Source of the DNA: Sporolactobacillus spathodeae
GTDB lineage: Bacteria; Bacillota; Bacilli; Bacillales; Sporolactobacillaceae
Assembly: GCF_016908935.1 (NCBI RefSeq)
Contig: NZ_JAFBEV010000019.1
Location: forward strand, 1-59,737
Direction of reading: 5' to 3'
Length of the DNA stretch: 59,737 nt
Part shown: one piece after another, positions 41,669 through 52,351 of the stretch
Layout of the letters: every line of letters starts with the position of its first letter
Numbering within the stretch: the first letter of the stretch is position 1
Program-made: the position numbers and the translations under genes
Notes under the pieces: model-generated
What the model was told of the DNA's origin: nothing
Databases searched by the model: none
Seen by the model: only the letters and a program-made list of their open reading frames with translations

Positions 41669-42954
41669 TGTTTCAGGTGCTTTCCAGTGTGTGGCGTGAA
41701 GCTGAGATTCGTAAGAAAATTATTTTTACATTGCTTATGCTTATTATTTTTCGGATTGGGACATTCATTCCCGTTCCGGGAATTAATACGGCAATGATTA
41801 ATATCAGTGATTCCAGTGCCTTTGGTTTATTTAATACCTTTGGCGGCGGCGCGTTGCAAAACTTCTCCATTATTTCTATGGGGGTTATGCCTTATATCAC
41901 TGCTTCCATCATCGTACAGTTGTTGCAGATGGATGTCGTGCCAAAGCTGACTGAATGGTCCAAACAAGGGGAAATGGGCAGGCGCAAGCTCAATCAGCTG
42001 ACGCGTTATCTGACAATTGTCCTTGGCTTTATTGAAGCGCTAGGTTTATCCTATACGTTTAGTAAAAGTTATGCGGGCCTGGTCAGTGACCCGTCCATCT
42101 GGACATTTTTGATCATTGCTGCGGTATTGACAGCTGGTACAGCTTTTCTTGTCTGGCTTGGCGATCAAATTACGGCTTATGGTGTCGGAAACGGTATTTC
42201 GATTCTTATTTTTGCCGGAATTGTCGCTCGCATTCCGACGGCAGTCAATCAGATTTATGCTCAGCGCTTTGCTTCTTCAACCAACACATTTATGGAAGTG
42301 CTTGGGCTTCTGGCAATCATTGTTGTCGTTTTGCTAATTGTCGTAGGAACGATCTTCGTGCAACAAGGCATGCGAAAGATTCCCATTCAATATGCGAAAC
42401 GGACAAATGGGACAACGACTTACAGCGTGGAACCGGCGCACTTGCCGATTAAGGTAAATGCTGCAGGCGTTATTCCAGTCATCTTTGCGATTTCTCTGAT
42501 GATTACGCCGCCAACGATTGCCAACTTTTTTGGCAATAATACGGCGACACAATGGATTACCCGGATATTTGACTATTCGACTGTATATGGGATGCTTATC
42601 TACGCAGCGCTAATCATTGCGTTCACGTATTTCTACACCTTTGTACAGGTCAATCCGGAGAAGATGGCGAAAAACCTTGGCGAACAAGGTGGCTATATTC
42701 CAGGTATTCGTCCGGGGAAAAGTACTGAAAAATACATTACAAAAATTTTGTACCGTCTGACGTTTCTCGGTTCAATCTTTTTAACAGTTATCTCGCTTCT
42801 GCCGATTGTTTTCGGTGAAATAGGCGACCTGCCGACAAGTGCCAGAATCGGCGGCACGAGCTTGCTGATTGTTGTCGGTGTAGCCTTGGATACGATGAAG
42901 CGGATTGAGAGTCAGCTGGTCAAAAGAAATTACCGCGGCTTCATTAGAAGATAA
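41668..42954 (+). CDS. secY: SecY, preprotein translocase channel
   Basis: A 428-residue protein with ten membrane segments that forms the Sec channel with SecE and SecG. Visible: FRIGTFIPVPGI in the first helix region, the plug-domain segment FNTFGGGALQNFSIISMGVMPYI, the cytoplasmic loop YAKRTNGTTTYSVEPAHLPIKVN, and QGGYIPGIRPGKST. Overlaps rplO by one base. Confidence 0.98.
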   Translation: MFQVLSSVWREAEIRKKIIFTLLMLIIFRIGTFIPVPGINTAMINISDSSAFGLFNTFGGGALQNFSIISMGVMPYITASIIVQLLQMDVVPKLTEWSKQGEMGRRKLNQLTRYLTIVLGFIEALGLSYTFSKSYAGLVSDPSIWTFLIIAAVLTAGTAFLVWLGDQITAYGVGNGISILIFAGIVARIPTAVNQIYAQRFASSTNTFMEVLGLLAIIVVVLLIVVGTIFVQQGMRKIPIQYAKRTNGTTTYSVEPAHLPIKVNAAGVIPVIFAISLMITPPTIANFFGNNTATQWITRIFDYSTVYGMLIYAALIIAFTYFYTFVQVNPEKMAKNLGEQGGYIPGIRPGKSTEKYITKILYRLTFLGSIFLTVISLLPIVFGEIGDLPTSARIGGTSLLIVVGVALDTMKRIESQLVKRNYRGFIRR

Positions 42955-44381
<1,427 letters not shown>

Positions 44382-44397
44382 GTGAAGGTGATGATTG

Positions 44398-44718
44398 ATG
44401 GGTAGTGAGCAGGCAGCGCCTGTCCCCGGCCAAATTGCCCAAGTTTTAAAGGGCAAAGAAACCGGTTCTTATTTTGTGATTGTACGTCTTCTTGATCACC
44501 GTTTTGTTTTAATTGCTGATGGCGACAGACGGAAGTTCGACAATGCAAAGAAGAAGAACATCAGCCATCTGAAACTTCAAACGTATGTATCATTTGAAGT
44601 CCAGAAAAGCCTCCTTGAGACCGGGCGTGTAACGAATGGGAAATTGCGTTATGCCATCGCCCATTTTCTGGATGAAGAAATGAGTAATCTAAGGAAGGGT
44701 GAGTCAGCGGATGGCTAA
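44398..44718 (+). CDS. KOW-domain RNA-binding protein between map and infA
   Basis: A 106-residue protein equivalent to the small gene found between map and infA in B. subtilis, often annotated as a KOW/L14e-like RNA-binding protein. [23 protein letters not shown] fits a short KOW beta-barrel; the rest is basic ([14 protein letters not shown]). The ATG at 44398 is 7 bases after AAGGTGAT. The function is not established. It overlaps infA by 8 bases. Confidence 0.85.
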   Translation: MGSEQAAPVPGQIAQVLKGKETGSYFVIVRLLDHRFVLIADGDRRKFDNAKKKNISHLKLQTYVSFEVQKSLLETGRVTNGKLRYAIAHFLDEEMSNLRKGESADG

Positions 44719-44929
44719 AGAAGATGTCATTGAAGTTGAAGGCACCGTTATTGAACCGTTGCCCAACGCGATGTTTCGTGTTGAATTGGAAAATGGCCAC
44801 AAGATTTTGGCTCATGTATCCGGTAAAATCCGGATGCATTTTATCCGTATTTTGCCAGGTGATAAGGTAACGGTCGAATTGTCGCCATATGATGTGTCGC
44901 GCGGCCGTATTACGTTCAGGCATAAATAA
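44711..44929 (+). CDS. infA: Translation initiation factor IF-1
   Basis: A 72-residue OB-fold factor that binds the 30S A site. The typical start [21 protein letters not shown] and [19 protein letters not shown] are complete. The ATG at 44711 follows AAGGAAGGGTGA and lies in the end of the upstream gene. Confidence 0.98.
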   Translation: MAKEDVIEVEGTVIEPLPNAMFRVELENGHKILAHVSGKIRMHFIRILPGDKVTVELSPYDVSRGRITFRHK

Positions 44930-44969
44930 TATTAAGGTGCTCTGCGGGTGCATGAAGGAGGGTTCAGCA

Positions 44970-45083
44970 ATGAAAGTGAGACCATCAGTTAAAAAGATGT
45001 GCGAAAAATGCAAGATTGTCCGCCGTAAAGGTGTTGTCATGGTGATTTGTGAAAATCCGAAGCATAAACAAAGACAAGGATAA
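44970..45083 (+). CDS. rpmJ: 50S ribosomal protein L36, zinc type
   Basis: A 37-residue protein with the zinc ligands Cys11, Cys14, Cys27 and His32. The sequence [19 protein letters not shown] is standard. GAAGGAGGG precedes the ATG at 44970. Confidence 0.96.
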   Translation: MKVRPSVKKMCEKCKIVRRKGVVMVICENPKHKQRQG

Positions 45084-45101
45084 AAGGAGGTGCGTTAACG
45101 T

Positions 45102-45467
45102 ATGGCACGTATTGCAGGTATCGATATTCCAAGAGAAAAAAGGGTTGTTATTTCGCTGACCTACATTTACGGTATCGGTCTGACAACGGCCAAGAAGATT
45201 TTGGCGGAAGCCAAAGTCTCCGAAGACACACGTGTTCGTGATTTGACTGAAGAAGAACAGACGCGTATCCGTGAAGTTGTCGACCATTATCGTGTGGAAG
45301 GCGATTTGCGCCGCGAAGTTTCTCTGAATATCAAGAGGCTTATCGAAATCGGATCCTATCGCGGCATTCGTCACCGTAGAGGTCTTCCGGTTCGCGGACA
45401 GAATACGAAGAATAATTCCCGTACAAGAAAAGGTCCTAAAAAGACCATGGCAAATAAAAAGAAATAA
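45102..45467 (+). CDS. rpsM: 30S ribosomal protein S13
   Basis: A 121-residue head protein touching the P-site tRNA and L5. [25 protein letters not shown] and the signature [18 protein letters not shown] are present. AAAGGAGGTG precedes the ATG. First gene of the alpha segment (rpsM, rpsK, rpoA, rplQ). Confidence 0.98.
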   Translation: MARIAGIDIPREKRVVISLTYIYGIGLTTAKKILAEAKVSEDTRVRDLTEEEQTRIREVVDHYRVEGDLRREVSLNIKRLIEIGSYRGIRHRRGLPVRGQNTKNNSRTRKGPKKTMANKKK

Positions 45468-45488
45468 GTGAAGGAGGGTTAAACATTT

Positions 45489-45878
45489 ATGGTAAAACAA
45501 CAACGTACGCGTAAGCGCCGGATCAAGAGGAATGTTGAGAACGGGGTGGCACATATCCGTTCGACGTTCAACAATACAATCGTTACGATTACCGATCCCC
45601 ATGGCAATGCCATCTCTTGGGCAAGTGCCGGTGGTCTTGGATTCAAGGGTTCGAGAAAATCCACACCATATGCCGCTCAGACTGCAGCAGAAGCTGCCGG
45701 CAAGAGCGCGATGGATAATGGCATGAAAACCATTGAAGTATCTGTCAAAGGACCAGGCGCTGGACGTGAAGCGGCAATTCGTGCTTTGCAGGCAGTGGGC
45801 CTTGAAGTGACTACAATCCGCGACGTAACGCCTATTCCTCATAACGGCTGCCGTCCGCCAAAACGTCGTCGTGTCTGA
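45489..45878 (+). CDS. rpsK: 30S ribosomal protein S11
   Basis: A 129-residue platform protein near the Shine-Dalgarno helix. The motifs [32 protein letters not shown] and the C-terminal [20 protein letters not shown] are complete. GAAGGAGGG precedes the ATG. Confidence 0.98.
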   Translation: MVKQQRTRKRRIKRNVENGVAHIRSTFNNTIVTITDPHGNAISWASAGGLGFKGSRKSTPYAAQTAAEAAGKSAMDNGMKTIEVSVKGPGAGREAAIRALQAVGLEVTTIRDVTPIPHNGCRPPKRRRV

Positions 45879-45990
45879 CCGGTATACGTATAGCATGCTA
45901 TGAATCTGTTTATAATGCTTATGATTTATAAACGTTATGAAACAATAGATTGAGAAAGCAAGCCGGTATGCCTGAACGAAAACTTATCGG

Positions 45991-46025
45991 GGAGCTTCAG
46001 TCCGCTTATAGTTGGCTGAAGTTCC
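45991..46025 (+). promoter_or_regulatory. Hairpin in the rpoA leader
   Basis: GGAGCTTCAG and CTGAAGTTCC form a 10-bp stem with one mismatch around a 15-base loop, without a T-run. It sits 27 bases before the rpoA start, in a 174-base spacer that is unusually long for this operon. It may be a processing site or a control element. Confidence 0.35.
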
Positions 46026-46052
46026 GACGTTTCGAAGGAGGGTTTCTAGTTG

Positions 46053-46997
46053 ATGATTGAGATCGAAAAGCCGAAGATCGATACGGTTGAACTGTCTGAC
46101 GACGGAAGCTATGGCAAATTTGTTGTCGAACCACTCGAACGCGGGTACGGCACGACTCTGGGTAACTCGTTACGCCGGATTTTGCTTTCGTCCCTCCCGG
46201 GCGCGGCTGTGACAACCGTACAGTTTGATACGGTGCTTCATGAATTTTCCACCATCGAAGGCGTTGTCGAGGATGTAACGGCGATTATTCTGAATATAAA
46301 GAAGCTTGCTTTGAAGCTTTATTCAGATGATGAAAAGACACTTGAGATTGACGTTCAAAGAGAAGGAAAAGTGACAGCAGCTGACATTGTCCATGACAGC
46401 GATGTCGAAATTCTAAATCCTGAACTGGAAATAGCGACGCTTGACAAAGGCGCAAATTTCCATCTGAGAATGCAGGCCCAAAAAGGCCGCGGCTATGTTC
46501 CTGCCGATGGGAACAAGACCGAAGATCTGCCAATCGGTGTGATTCCGATTGATTCGATTTACACGCCAATTGAGCGAGTAAACTATCAAGTGGAAAAGAC
46601 ACGTGTCGGCCAGGTTGCCAATTATGACAAACTGACCCTTGATGTCTGGACCAATGGCAGCATCCGTCCGGAAGAAGCGATTGCGCTCGGCGCGAAAATT
46701 CTTTCCGAGCACTTGAATCTTTTTGTCGGCTTAACCGATCAGGCACAGAAAGCTGAAATTATGATCGAAAAAGAAGAAGACAAGAAGGAAAAAGTGCTGG
46801 AAATGACGATTGAAGAACTGGATCTGTCCGTACGTTCTTACAATTGTCTGAAACGCGCTGGGATCAATACGGTTCAAGAACTGACTCAGAAATCGGAAGA
46901 AGATATGATGAAAGTTCGCAATCTGGGTCGTAAATCTCTTGAAGAAGTTGAAGAGAAGCTAAATGATCTCGGACTTGGATTAAGAGTGGAAGAATAA
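46053..46997 (+). CDS. rpoA: RNA polymerase alpha subunit
   Basis: A 314-residue subunit that nucleates polymerase assembly. N-terminal domain with [22 protein letters not shown], linker near residue 230, and C-terminal domain [19 protein letters not shown]...[11 protein letters not shown] that binds UP elements and activators. The ATG at 46053 gives MIEIEKPKI; the TTG one codon upstream is less likely. Confidence 0.98.
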   Translation: MIEIEKPKIDTVELSDDGSYGKFVVEPLERGYGTTLGNSLRRILLSSLPGAAVTTVQFDTVLHEFSTIEGVVEDVTAIILNIKKLALKLYSDDEKTLEIDVQREGKVTAADIVHDSDVEILNPELEIATLDKGANFHLRMQAQKGRGYVPADGNKTEDLPIGVIPIDSIYTPIERVNYQVEKTRVGQVANYDKLTLDVWTNGSIRPEEAIALGAKILSEHLNLFVGLTDQAQKAEIMIEKEEDKKEKVLEMTIEELDLSVRSYNCLKRAGINTVQELTQKSEEDMMKVRNLGRKSLEEVEEKLNDLGLGLRVEE

Positions 46998-47072
46998 CAC
47001 ATTTATTTAAAAGATATTTTTCTTTTTTGCGCAAAAAAGAAGAATCAAGAGTGACAAAGGAGGTACAGGTAC

Positions 47073-47438
47073 ATGGCTTATGTAAAACTGGGTCGGGACT
47101 CTGCGGCAAGAAAGGCTCTGTTCCGTGATCTGGCGACTGATTTGATTATCAATGAACGTATTGAAACAACACTTCAGAAAGCTAAGGCCGTTCAGCCGAT
47201 CGTTGAAAAGATGATTACACTGGCAAAACGCGGCGATCTTCATGCACGCCGTCAAGCGGCTGCGTTCATTCGCAATGAAGTAGCTAATGATGAAGGAACG
47301 CAGAATGCTGTTCAGAAATTGTTCGATGATATCGCAAAGCGTTATGAAGAACGTCAGGGCGGCTATACGCGCGTTCTGAAAGCAGGCCCTCGTAAAGGCG
47401 ACGGCGCGGAACTCGCGATTCTTGAATTGGTAAAATAA
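47073..47438 (+). CDS. rplQ: 50S ribosomal protein L17
   Basis: A 121-residue protein at the exit-tunnel rim. The signature [16 protein letters not shown] and [16 protein letters not shown] are complete. AAAGGAGG precedes it. A symmetric AT-rich palindrome (TTCTTTTTTGC/GCAAAAAAGAA) lies between rpoA and this gene. Confidence 0.97.
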   Translation: MAYVKLGRDSAARKALFRDLATDLIINERIETTLQKAKAVQPIVEKMITLAKRGDLHARRQAAAFIRNEVANDEGTQNAVQKLFDDIAKRYEERQGGYTRVLKAGPRKGDGAELAILELVK

Positions 47439-47454
47439 GTTTTTTCGAATGACG

Positions 47455-47495
47455 AAGGCAGAAGCGGGTATCATCAACCTGTTTCTGCCTTTTTT
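47455..47495 (+). terminator. Terminator of the S10-spc-alpha supercluster
   Basis: AAGGCAGAAGCGGGT (47455-47469) and ACCTGTTTCTGCCTT (47477-47491) pair around ATCATCA; a run of T follows. Confidence 0.9.
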
Positions 47496-47579
47496 GCAGC
47501 TTGCTGCAGCATTGTTTTTTGGGGATGGCCGATCGTTGAATTGAGTGAAAGGCGGTTAGATCCGGCCAATCAGAAATTC

Positions 47580-47588
47580 TGCTATACT
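47580..47588 (+). promoter_or_regulatory. Candidate extended -10 promoter of ecfA1-ecfA2-ecfT-truA
   Basis: TGC-TATACT (47580-47588) has the extended -10 TGn motif; the -35 region is poor. It lies 57 bases before ecfA1 and just after the supercluster terminator. Confidence 0.5.
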
Positions 47589-47644
47589 GAGAAATAAAAG
47601 TCTAATGAGTTGAGATGAGCCTGAGTTCGAGAGGAGGAGATCGT

Positions 47645-48484
47645 GTGCCAAATATCATTGATGTTAGTGATTTGTCGTACCGTTACCAAGAAGCGGGATC
47701 ACGAGTACTCGATCACGTCACGCTGTCCGTCAAACAGGGCGAGTGGCTGGCAATTATCGGCCACAACGGTTCGGGAAAATCAACGCTGGCAAAATGTCTG
47801 AACGGCCTGATTCAGCCGGAGCAAGGAAACGTGGTGGTTTCCGGCTACAATACAAAGGATGAATCCGCGATTTGGAAAATTCGCCGACGCGTTGGGATGG
47901 TGTTTCAGAACCCCGATAACCAATTTGTTGGGGCCACTGTCCGCGATGATGTAGCGTTCGGTATGGAGAATCACGGCGTCGCTCGCGAAGAGATGCTTCA
48001 GCGTTTGGATGAAGCGTTGAAGTTGGTCAAAATGGAAGCTTACGCGGATCAGGAACCGCATCGTTTGTCGGGCGGCCAAAAGCAGCGGGTGGCCCTGGCT
48101 GGTATAGTCGCTTTGCAGCCGCTGATTGTGATTCTTGATGAAGCCACATCGATGCTTGATCCAGAAGGTCGGCGCGATGTGCTGGAAACCATGAAATTAT
48201 TAAATAAACAACGGGGACTAACCGTATTGTCGATTACGCATGACCTCGATGAAGCGGTGCATGCTGACCGGCTGATTGTAATGAATGAAGGCAAAGTCAT
48301 TCGTCAGGGGACGCCGGCAGAAATCTTCCAACATGCGGAATTACTCGAAGAAATCGGGCTTGATCTCCCGTTTGCAGTCAAAATGGAGCGGTTGCTTCGT
48401 CAGAGGGGACTTGAGATGACGGAGCGGCCACTGACTCAGGAAGGATTGGTGAATGCACTGTGGACATTACGGTCAACCATGTAA
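47645..48484 (+). CDS. ecfA1: Energy-coupling factor transporter ATPase EcfA1
   Basis: A 279-residue ABC ATPase of the shared ECF module that powers uptake of vitamins through exchangeable S subunits. Walker A GHNGSGKST, Q-loop VFQNPDNQ, signature LSGGQKQRV and Walker B IVILDEATS. The GTG at 47645 is preceded by GAGGAGGAGATC; the open frame extends 10 codons further upstream into that site. Overlaps ecfA2 by 25 bases. Confidence 0.95.
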   Translation: MPNIIDVSDLSYRYQEAGSRVLDHVTLSVKQGEWLAIIGHNGSGKSTLAKCLNGLIQPEQGNVVVSGYNTKDESAIWKIRRRVGMVFQNPDNQFVGATVRDDVAFGMENHGVAREEMLQRLDEALKLVKMEAYADQEPHRLSGGQKQRVALAGIVALQPLIVILDEATSMLDPEGRRDVLETMKLLNKQRGLTVLSITHDLDEAVHADRLIVMNEGKVIRQGTPAEIFQHAELLEEIGLDLPFAVKMERLLRQRGLEMTERPLTQEGLVNALWTLRSTM

Positions 48485-49347
48485 CGCATACGTATCAACC
48501 GGGAACACCCTTTATGCGCATGGCGTTAAATGATGTCAGTGTGGCATTCCCATCGGGATCCTTTACATCCATCATCGGTCACACAGGATCCGGAAAATCG
48601 ACCCTAGCGCAGCATTTAAATGGTCTGCTTCTGCCCTCCACCGGCTCTATTACAGCGGGTGATCTCACATTAGAAGGTGGCAGCAAACGCAAGAAAAAAA
48701 AGATTAATTTTAAAGCTTTACGCGAGAAAGTCGGCTATGTTTTTCAGTATCCGGAACATCAGCTTTTTGAGGAAACGCTGCTGAAAGATGTGGCTTTCGG
48801 ACCGATTAACTTCGGTGTGCCGCAGGATGAAGCCGGTCGTCGAGCGAAAGCATGCCTAGAACTGGTACATATCCCATCAGCGTTTTGGGAACGTTCGCCA
48901 TTTGACCTCAGCGGCGGGCAGATGCGCCGGGTGGCAATTGCCGGCGTGCTCGCCGTTCAGCCGGAAGTGATCATTCTTGATGAACCGACTGCTGGGCTCG
49001 ATCCGAGGGGCAGAAAAGAAATCATGGATTTGTTTGATCAGTTGCATCGCCAGCAGAAGCGAACGATTATTATGGTTACCCATAACATGAGCGACGCCGC
49101 TCTTTATTCTGATCAGGTTGTTGTGATGAATCATGGATCGCTCATCATGGCGGGCTCACCAGCCGAAGTCTTTTCACGTGACGAAGCGCTACAGCGAATT
49201 GGGTTGGAAAGCCCGGAAACGATGCAATTTATTCGTCGCTTAGCGGAGAAAATAGGTACACCGCAGCCAACCCTGTCAGCCTTCACGATGGAGGATACAG
49301 CAGACGCAGTGCTGAAATTGTTAAAGGGGGATGCGGCCCATGTTTAA
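48460..49347 (+). CDS. ecfA2: Energy-coupling factor transporter ATPase EcfA2
   Basis: A 295-residue partner ATPase. Walker A GHTGSGKST, Q-loop VFQYPEHQLFEET (the YPE variant is typical of EcfA2), signature LSGGQMRRV and Walker B VIILDEPTAGLDP. GTG start at 48460 inside ecfA1; overlaps ecfT by 8 bases. Together with EcfT it forms the energising complex. Confidence 0.95.
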   Translation: MDITVNHVTHTYQPGTPFMRMALNDVSVAFPSGSFTSIIGHTGSGKSTLAQHLNGLLLPSTGSITAGDLTLEGGSKRKKKKINFKALREKVGYVFQYPEHQLFEETLLKDVAFGPINFGVPQDEAGRRAKACLELVHIPSAFWERSPFDLSGGQMRRVAIAGVLAVQPEVIILDEPTAGLDPRGRKEIMDLFDQLHRQQKRTIIMVTHNMSDAALYSDQVVVMNHGSLIMAGSPAEVFSRDEALQRIGLESPETMQFIRRLAEKIGTPQPTLSAFTMEDTADAVLKLLKGDAAHV

Positions 49348-50134
49348 TCTCGTCATCGGCCAGTATGTGCCAATGGAGTCGCTGGTGCACAGGCTGGATC
49401 CGCGCTCGAAACTGATCAGCATGTTTCTGTTTGTCATTATCGTCTTTCTGGCTAATAATTGGCTGTCCTATGGACTCTTAATCTTATTCTGTCTTGCAAG
49501 TATTACCGCTTCCAAGCTGCCGTTTCAATTTATTTACCGCGGCCTGCGGTCCGTTTTTTTTATTGTGTTTCTAACCTTTATTTTGAATTTATTTTTTACA
49601 AATGGTGGATTGCTGCTCTTCAGCTGGGGTTGGCTGCATATCTATCTGAATGGCTTGATTCAATCGATCTTCATATCATTTCGGATTTTGGTAATTATCG
49701 TTATCACGACCCTGCTGACATTGACAACCTCGCCGATAGAGATTACCGATGGTCTGGAATCTTTGCTCCATCCGCTCAAGCGAATTAAATTGCCGGTTCA
49801 TGAATTTGCGCTAATGATGTCGATATCATTGCGTTTTATCCCGACTCTGCTTGAGGAGACGGAAAAAATTATTAAAGCCCAGGCGGCGCGCGGTTCTGAT
49901 TTTACCACGGGTTCGATCAAAAGCCGGTTCAAAGCTGTTGTACCGCTACTGGTGCCGCTTTTTGTCAGCGCGTTTAAGCGCGCGGAAGAACTGGCGATGG
50001 CGATGGAAGCGCGCGGTTATCATGGCGATGAGGGCAGAACGAAGCTGCACCGGCTCGTTTGGAACAACCGTGATACGGTGCTGCTCCTCATTCTCGCAAT
50101 CATGACGATCGCACTGATTCTGTTTCGATATTAG
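49340..50134 (+). CDS. ecfT: Energy-coupling factor transmembrane protein EcfT
   Basis: A 264-residue membrane protein with several hydrophobic segments and the two Ala-Arg-Gly coupling motifs (QAARGSDF and MEARGYHG) that dock the ATPases. The ATG at 49340 follows AAAGGGGG. No S subunit is encoded nearby, so this is a group II module serving solute-binding subunits coded elsewhere. Confidence 0.95.
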   Translation: MFNLVIGQYVPMESLVHRLDPRSKLISMFLFVIIVFLANNWLSYGLLILFCLASITASKLPFQFIYRGLRSVFFIVFLTFILNLFFTNGGLLLFSWGWLHIYLNGLIQSIFISFRILVIIVITTLLTLTTSPIEITDGLESLLHPLKRIKLPVHEFALMMSISLRFIPTLLEETEKIIKAQAARGSDFTTGSIKSRFKAVVPLLVPLFVSAFKRAEELAMAMEARGYHGDEGRTKLHRLVWNNRDTVLLLILAIMTIALILFRY

Positions 50135-50153
50135 TACAGGAGATTGAGTTGAG

Positions 50154-50891
50154 ATGGTCAAACTGAAATGTACGGTGGCGTATGACGGCACCCATTTCTT
50201 CGGATATCAGGTGCAGCCGGAAAAACGGACCGTGCAAAGTGAAATTGAAGCAGCCTTGAAAAAACTGCATAAAGGTTGCCCGGTGCGGATCGCCGCCTCG
50301 GGGCGCACTGATCGCGGTGTTCATGCGTACGGTCAGGTCTTCCATTTTACAAGCGATTTGCGGATCCCAGAGGAGAATTGGGCCAAAGCGCTGAACAGTT
50401 TGCTGCCGCAGGATATCTTTATCCGCCAGGCGGAGCAGGTGGACAATGCGTTTCATGCGCGCTATGATGTCCGGCGCAAAGAGTACCGCTACCGTCTGCT
50501 GACACGGCCCGAGCCCGACTTGTTCCGACGCTTTTACACGACGCACATCCCGCAACCGCTTGATATCGGACAGATGCAGGCAGCCGCTCGCTTTATTGTT
50601 GGTACGCATGACTTCAGTTCGTTCTGTGCCGCCAATACATCCGTCATTGACAAAACGCGGACGGTTTATGAACTAGCAATTGAACCCTTTGCAGATGAAA
50701 CGATTATTCGTATTGCCGGCAGCGGTTTTCTTTACCAGATGGTACGGATTATCACGGGGACCTTGCTTGACGTCGGCATGGGGAAATTCACACCGTTGCA
50801 TGTGGCGGAAATTGTCGCAGCAAAGGACCGCAATAGTGCGTCGAAAACAGCGCCGCCCACGGGCTTGACGCTATGGAAAGTAACCTATTAA
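50154..50891 (+). CDS. truA: tRNA pseudouridine synthase A
   Basis: A 245-residue enzyme making pseudouridine 38-40 in tRNA anticodon arms. The catalytic Asp lies in SGRTDRGVHAYGQV; FHARYDVRRKEYRY and the C-terminal FLYQMVRIITGTLLDVG are family motifs. It follows ecfT by 19 bases with ACAGGAGATTGAG, as in other Bacillales. Confidence 0.97.
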   Translation: MVKLKCTVAYDGTHFFGYQVQPEKRTVQSEIEAALKKLHKGCPVRIAASGRTDRGVHAYGQVFHFTSDLRIPEENWAKALNSLLPQDIFIRQAEQVDNAFHARYDVRRKEYRYRLLTRPEPDLFRRFYTTHIPQPLDIGQMQAAARFIVGTHDFSSFCAANTSVIDKTRTVYELAIEPFADETIIRIAGSGFLYQMVRIITGTLLDVGMGKFTPLHVAEIVAAKDRNSASKTAPPTGLTLWKVTY

Positions 50892-50929
50892 TCACTTTTT
50901 AAAAGAAATTAAGAGAAACAGGATGCTGC

Positions 50930-50958
50930 TTGACAAAAGCAGCTCAATACGTTACTAT
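50930..50958 (+). promoter_or_regulatory. Sigma-A promoter of rplM-rpsI
   Basis: TTGACA (50930-50935), 17-base spacer, TACTAT (50953-50958), leaving a leader of about 140 bases before rplM. Confidence 0.85.
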
Positions 50959-51013
50959 ATGCTTTGGCATTTCTAATTTGACCACTATTAGCCCCAAAGA
51001 TATTGGCTCAAAA

Positions 51014-51095
51014 TAGATGACGGATTTAGGAAAGCAAGATGCTTTCCCTCCTGAGACGGTTGTGGGTCGTCTCAGGCAATTGAATGATTCAAGGA
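51014..51095 (+). promoter_or_regulatory. L13 leader RNA
   Basis: Two stable hairpins, GGAAAGC/GCTTTCC (51029-51047) and CCTGAGACG/CGTCTCAGG (51050-51076), followed by CAATTGAATGATTCAAGGAGG. Position, hairpin order and the conserved TTTAGGAAAGCAAGATGC match the Bacilli L13 leader, thought to let L13 repress its own operon. Confidence 0.7.
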
Positions 51096-51105
51096 GGAAA
51101 TCATT

Positions 51106-51543
51106 GTGCGTACAACCTATATGGCTAACTCGGCAACCGTTGACCGCAAATGGCTCGTTATCGATGCCGAAGGTCAGATTCTCGGACGCCTTGCCAGCGA
51201 AGTTGCATCAATTCTTCGCGGCAAAAATAAACCGACTTTTACACCGCACGTAGATTGCGGAGACAATGTAATTATTATCAATGCAGATAAGATTGAATTG
51301 ACAGGCAAGAAACTACTGACGAAACAATATACGCATCATTCAGGTTTCCCGGGCGGTATCAAACAGCGCTCTGCGCTTGAAATGCGCCAGACGCGCGCGA
51401 GAGCAATGCTCGAAATCACGATTAAGGGCATGCTGCCGCATAACAGTCTCGGACGCAAGATGTTCAATAAACTTCATGTTTATGAAGGCGCAGAACATCC
51501 GCATGCTGCACAAAAACCAGAAGCGTATACACTTCGCGGATAA
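51106..51543 (+). CDS. rplM: 50S ribosomal protein L13
   Basis: A 145-residue early-assembly protein. The start [20 protein letters not shown] matches the Bacillus protein, and [16 protein letters not shown] and [20 protein letters not shown] are conserved. GTG start at 51106 after AAGGAGG. Controlled by the upstream leader. Confidence 0.97.
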   Translation: MRTTYMANSATVDRKWLVIDAEGQILGRLASEVASILRGKNKPTFTPHVDCGDNVIIINADKIELTGKKLLTKQYTHHSGFPGGIKQRSALEMRQTRARAMLEITIKGMLPHNSLGRKMFNKLHVYEGAEHPHAAQKPEAYTLRG

Positions 51544-51560
51544 TTGAGGAGGGACAATAA

Positions 51561-51953
51561 ATGGCACAAGTACAATATTACGGCACTGGCCGCCGGAAAA
51601 GCTCAGTTGCCCGCGTAAGGCTCGTTCCTGGCGATGGCAATGTTCTTGTTAACGGCCGCGCTGTTGATGAATATTTCAACCTTGAAACACTGCGCACGAT
51701 TCTAAAACAACCGCTCGTTACAACAGAAACGGAAGGACGTTACGATGTCCTCGTTAATGTAGACGGCGGCGGTTTCACCGGCCAGGCCGGCGCAATCCGT
51801 CACGGCATTGCTCGCGCACTGCTGAAAGCTGATCCGGAATACCGCGCGGTTTTGAAAGCCGCTGGCTTCCTGACACGTGATCCGCGTATGAAAGAGCGTA
51901 AAAAATACGGACTCAAAGGCGCACGTCGTGCACCACAGTTCTCAAAACGCTGA
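51561..51953 (+). CDS. rpsI: 30S ribosomal protein S9
   Basis: A 130-residue protein whose C-terminal tail reaches the P-site t[40 protein letters not shown] and the end [15 protein letters not shown] are complete. GAGGAGGG precedes the ATG. Followed by a strong terminator. Confidence 0.98.
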   Translation: MAQVQYYGTGRRKSSVARVRLVPGDGNVLVNGRAVDEYFNLETLRTILKQPLVTTETEGRYDVLVNVDGGGFTGQAGAIRHGIARALLKADPEYRAVLKAAGFLTRDPRMKERKKYGLKGARRAPQFSKR

Positions 51954-51966
51954 TTTTCGGGCGTTC

Positions 51967-52001
51967 AAAGGCTCTCAACCTTATTGGTTGGGAGCCTTTT
52001 T
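51967..52001 (+). terminator. Terminator after rpsI
   Basis: AAAGGCTCTCAACC and GGTTGGGAGCCTTT (51967-51999) pair around TTATT with one G-T pair, ending in a T-run. Confidence 0.92.
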
Positions 52002-52003
52002 GC

Positions 52004-52063
52004 AAGATAAGAAAGTATAAAAAATTTTTGCCAAAAAAGACTTGCTAATCCAAGTCTTTTTTT
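52004..52063 (+). repeat. Dispersed intergenic repeat, copy E (head and tail only)
   Basis: AGATAAGAAAGTATAAAAAA, TTTTTGCCAAAA and the tail hairpin AAAAAAGACTTG / CAAGTCTTTTTT around CTAATC. The whole GC-rich middle is missing. The hairpin is symmetrical with A and T runs, so it could terminate on both strands. Confidence 0.6.
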
Positions 52064-52300
52064 GATGCTTTAACAATGGGTTTTGACCCTCATTTGACGA
52101 TCAGCAGTTCTGTTTTATCATTTTTAATGGATTCCAAATACAAAATGGGATCGATTAGATAATTTGTTATCACCAGAGTCCTCTTTAAGATTTAGGCAAT
52201 GTCTTCAGTTTTTCCATTGTTGTTTCAGTTCTCGCTTAAGGTCAGAAAGTATGTTCATCATTCTTTGCCCGAAAATAGGGATATTTATTCTTATTATATC
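52064..52300. other. AT-rich gap with a protein-like fragment on the minus strand
   Basis: No gene, strong promoter or terminator is visible on the plus strand. On the minus strand, a frame ending at 52090 reads TLVITNYLIDPILYLESIKN, then more lysine-rich residues. It looks protein-like but spans only about 33 codons, and I could not assign it; it may be the end of a decayed gene. Confidence 0.3.
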
Positions 52301-52329
52301 TTGAAATACGAATATATGTTCGCTATAAT
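52301..52329 (+). promoter_or_regulatory. Sigma-A promoter of the small WYL-type gene
   Basis: TTGAAA (52301-52306), 17-base spacer, TATAAT (52324-52329), 22 bases before the ATG. The spacer holds the LexA-like palindrome. Confidence 0.8.
52309..52322 (+). promoter_or_regulatory. LexA-like (SOS) box
   Basis: CGAATATATGTTCG, a near-palindrome matching the Bacillus LexA consensus CGAACNNNNGTTYC at 12 of 14 positions (core GAAT-N4-GTTC, one mismatch from GAAC-N4-GTTC). It lies between the -35 and -10 of the promoter, where LexA would block polymerase. Confidence 0.5.
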
Positions 52330-52351
52330 TAAGAAAAATTGAGGTGATTAG

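Noticed and set aside
44985-45896. 303-codon open frame antisense to rpmJ, rpsM and rpsK
   Set aside because: It covers three highly conserved ribosomal genes on the other strand; no start signal.
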